Positions 63,343 to 64,000 of a stretch of DNA of 64,000 nucleotides are shown here, in pieces. The stretch comes from Candidatus Saccharimonadota bacterium. GTDB lineage: Bacteria; Patescibacteriota; Saccharimonadia; Saccharimonadales; UBA4665. The notes beneath the pieces are model-generated. The model was not told the origin of the DNA, did no database searches, and worked only from the letters and a program-made list of their open reading frames with translations. Where the stretch lies: the NCBI GenBank assembly GCA_020427985.1, contig JAGQNR010000001.1, forward strand, positions 25,784-89,783, written 5' to 3'. The position numbers were made by a program, and so were the translations under genes. Numbering within the stretch: position 1 is the stretch's first letter; every line of letters begins with the position of its first letter.

Positions 63343-63723
63343 CTAGCGCATGGAGGCAAGGACAAGGTGGATGGTCTCGACCAGTTGCTTTGGGGTGCAG
63401 TGGGCCTTAACTATATAGCGAGACACACCAAGAAAACGCAGTGAAGAGGGCGCTTCATCACGACTCACATTCGTGAGGATAACGACCGGCACGGCTGCCC
63501 CCCAGTCTTCGGCACGCAATTTCGCCAGCATTTCGTCACCGTTCATGCCAGGCATACGCAGGTCTAAGAGCACAATATCGGGCTGATGGGTGCGAATAAT
63601 TTTAAGGCCTTCGGATCCGCGCGAAGCGGTAGAAACACTAAAGCCTTCTATCTCTAACTTAGTTTTGTACATCCGCAAAATGGAAAGCTCGTCTTCAATT
63701 ATGGTAACTTTGACAGGGGTCAT
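63343..63723 (-). CDS. stand-alone response regulator receiver protein 2
   Basis: 126 residues from ATG 63723, with TGT-TATTAT ending 8 nt upstream. KVTIIEDELSILRMYKTKLEIEGF, DIVLLDLRMPGMNGDEMLAKL (phosphorylation Asp), PVVILTNVSRDEAP and YIVKAHCTPKQLVETI show an intact receiver domain with no output domain. Clearly related to receiver 1 (shared LTNxxxxEAPxxLxxLxVxxxIVKAxxTPxQ pattern), so the pair is probably a tandem duplication. No sensor kinase is visible in the window. Confidence 0.93.
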   Translation of the reverse strand: MTPVKVTIIEDELSILRMYKTKLEIEGFSVSTASRGSEGLKIIRTHQPDIVLLDLRMPGMNGDEMLAKLRAEDWGAAVPVVILTNVSRDEAPSSLRFLGVSRYIVKAHCTPKQLVETIHLVLASMR

Positions 63724-63731
63724 ATGGTGTA

Positions 63732-63737
63732 ATAATA
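63732..63737 (-). promoter_or_regulatory. extended -10 element, leaderless receiver 2
   Basis: Minus strand TGT-TATTAT ends 8 nt before the ATG at 63723. Confidence 0.5.
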
Positions 63738-63758
63738 ACACAATATTCCAGAATGATG

Positions 63759-63787
63759 TTGCATCAACAGGGGTGGCATGGTACTAT
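63759..63787 (+). promoter_or_regulatory. promoter of a possible small RNA
   Basis: TTGCAT (63759-63764), 17-bp spacer, TACTAT (63782-63787) preceded by TGG. It lies just upstream of a strong terminator with no gene between. Confidence 0.4.
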
Positions 63788-63793
63788 CACGGC

Positions 63794-63860
63794 AGAACGT
63801 ACTTTTGAAGACTAACACAGCGTGCACCGGACAATTGTCCAAGCCACGCTGTGTTTTTTG
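63794..63860 (+). ncRNA. possible ~67-nt small RNA ending in a terminator
   Basis: Defined by the promoter at 63759-63787 and the terminator at 63815-63860. No convincing ORF lies between them. Alternatively it is an attenuated leader of the gene starting at 63953. Confidence 0.35.
63815..63860 (+). terminator. strong rho-independent terminator
   Basis: 9-bp stem ACACAGCGT/ACGCTGTGT followed by six T. The loop itself contains the 12-bp palindrome GGACAATTGTCC (63829-63840). No + strand gene precedes it closely. Confidence 0.75.
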
Positions 63861-63881
63861 TAAATATACTTTAAAACAATA

Positions 63882-63910
63882 TTGACAAAAATACTTATAC
63901 ATGATAATAT
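63882..63910 (+). promoter_or_regulatory. promoter of the last gene
   Basis: TTGACA (63882-63887) and TAATAT (63905-63910) with a 17-bp spacer, or GATAAT (63903-63908) with 15 bp. The region is very AT-rich. Confidence 0.55.
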
Positions 63911-63952
63911 TTCAATCATAACAAATTTAATTAAGTATTCCGGATTATAACT

Positions 63953-64000
63953 ATGAGTAAAACTTCCCATTCACCAGAAACAGCAAGGCGTTCCATGGCC
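63953..64000 (+). CDS. start of an unidentified gene, cut by the window edge
   Basis: An ATG at 63953 opens a frame of 16 codons (MSKTSHSPETARRSMA) to the end of the window. It lies about 40 nt after a promoter-like sequence. Too short to identify. Confidence 0.4.
   Translation, partial: MSKTSHSPETARRSMA

Overview
The window looks like a piece of a small, streamlined Patescibacteria (Candidate Phyla Radiation) chromosome, most likely Saccharibacteria (TM7). Reasons: very compact gene packing with ATGA stop/start overlaps, shortened versions of conserved proteins (F1 beta, an epsilon without its helical tail, UvrC), many small membrane-anchored proteins of unknown function, envelope hydrolases instead of biosynthetic operons, and UGA used as a stop, which argues against Absconditabacteria/Gracilibacteria. 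Assignment to phylum is inference; no rRNA is present.

Layout. 1-2024: end of the ATP synthase operon (gamma fragment, beta, epsilon). 2130-10126: a block of secreted or membrane-anchored beta-rich surface proteins, including three related exported proteins (two with nearly identical 3' halves), a shorter exported protein with a similar C-terminus, a DUF916-like anchored protein and a PKD-like anchored protein. 10348-12610: mnmA plus unknowns. 12690-19955: cell division and envelope genes (ftsA, a 'baseplate J'-type membrane protein, ruvX, mltG, a LysM-CHAP hydrolase behind a structured leader, obg). 20053-30848: twin small membrane proteins, sbcB, a PGPGW protein, uvrA, a DedA protein, bL25 and a DEAH-type helicase. 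30850-41183: ABC exporter, trhO, NUDIX pair, peptide deformylase, MFS carrier, AlkA-like glycosylase and small accessory genes, some broken. 41269-48740: a strong promoter, a ~256-nt hairpin-rich leader and a translationally coupled five-gene operon ending in a two-enzyme peptidoglycan hydrolase. 48787-58883: uvrC, YdjM-like protein, a frameshifted zinc metallopeptidase, folC-folA, MscS-like channel, secreted glycosidase-like protein, tRNA-Arg. 58884-59800: a graveyard of gene remnants, including a serine-recombinase tail, next to tRNA-Lys. 60067-64000: folD, murI, murD, two stand-alone receiver proteins and the start of another gene.

Two points stand out. First, 22 genes or transcription units carry a TATAAT-like -10 hexamer (about half with an upstream TGN) whose end lies only 6-10 nt before the start codon, leaving no room for a Shine-Dalgarno site; this predicts widespread leaderless mRNAs, whereas operon-internal and several surface genes use AGGAG sites or stop/start overlaps. 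Second, two uncharacterised envelope loci (2130-10126 and 41302-48740) look like the species' surface apparatus and could matter for attachment to, or digestion of, a host or neighbour envelope. Gene decay is visible at at least six places between 23 and 60 kb.
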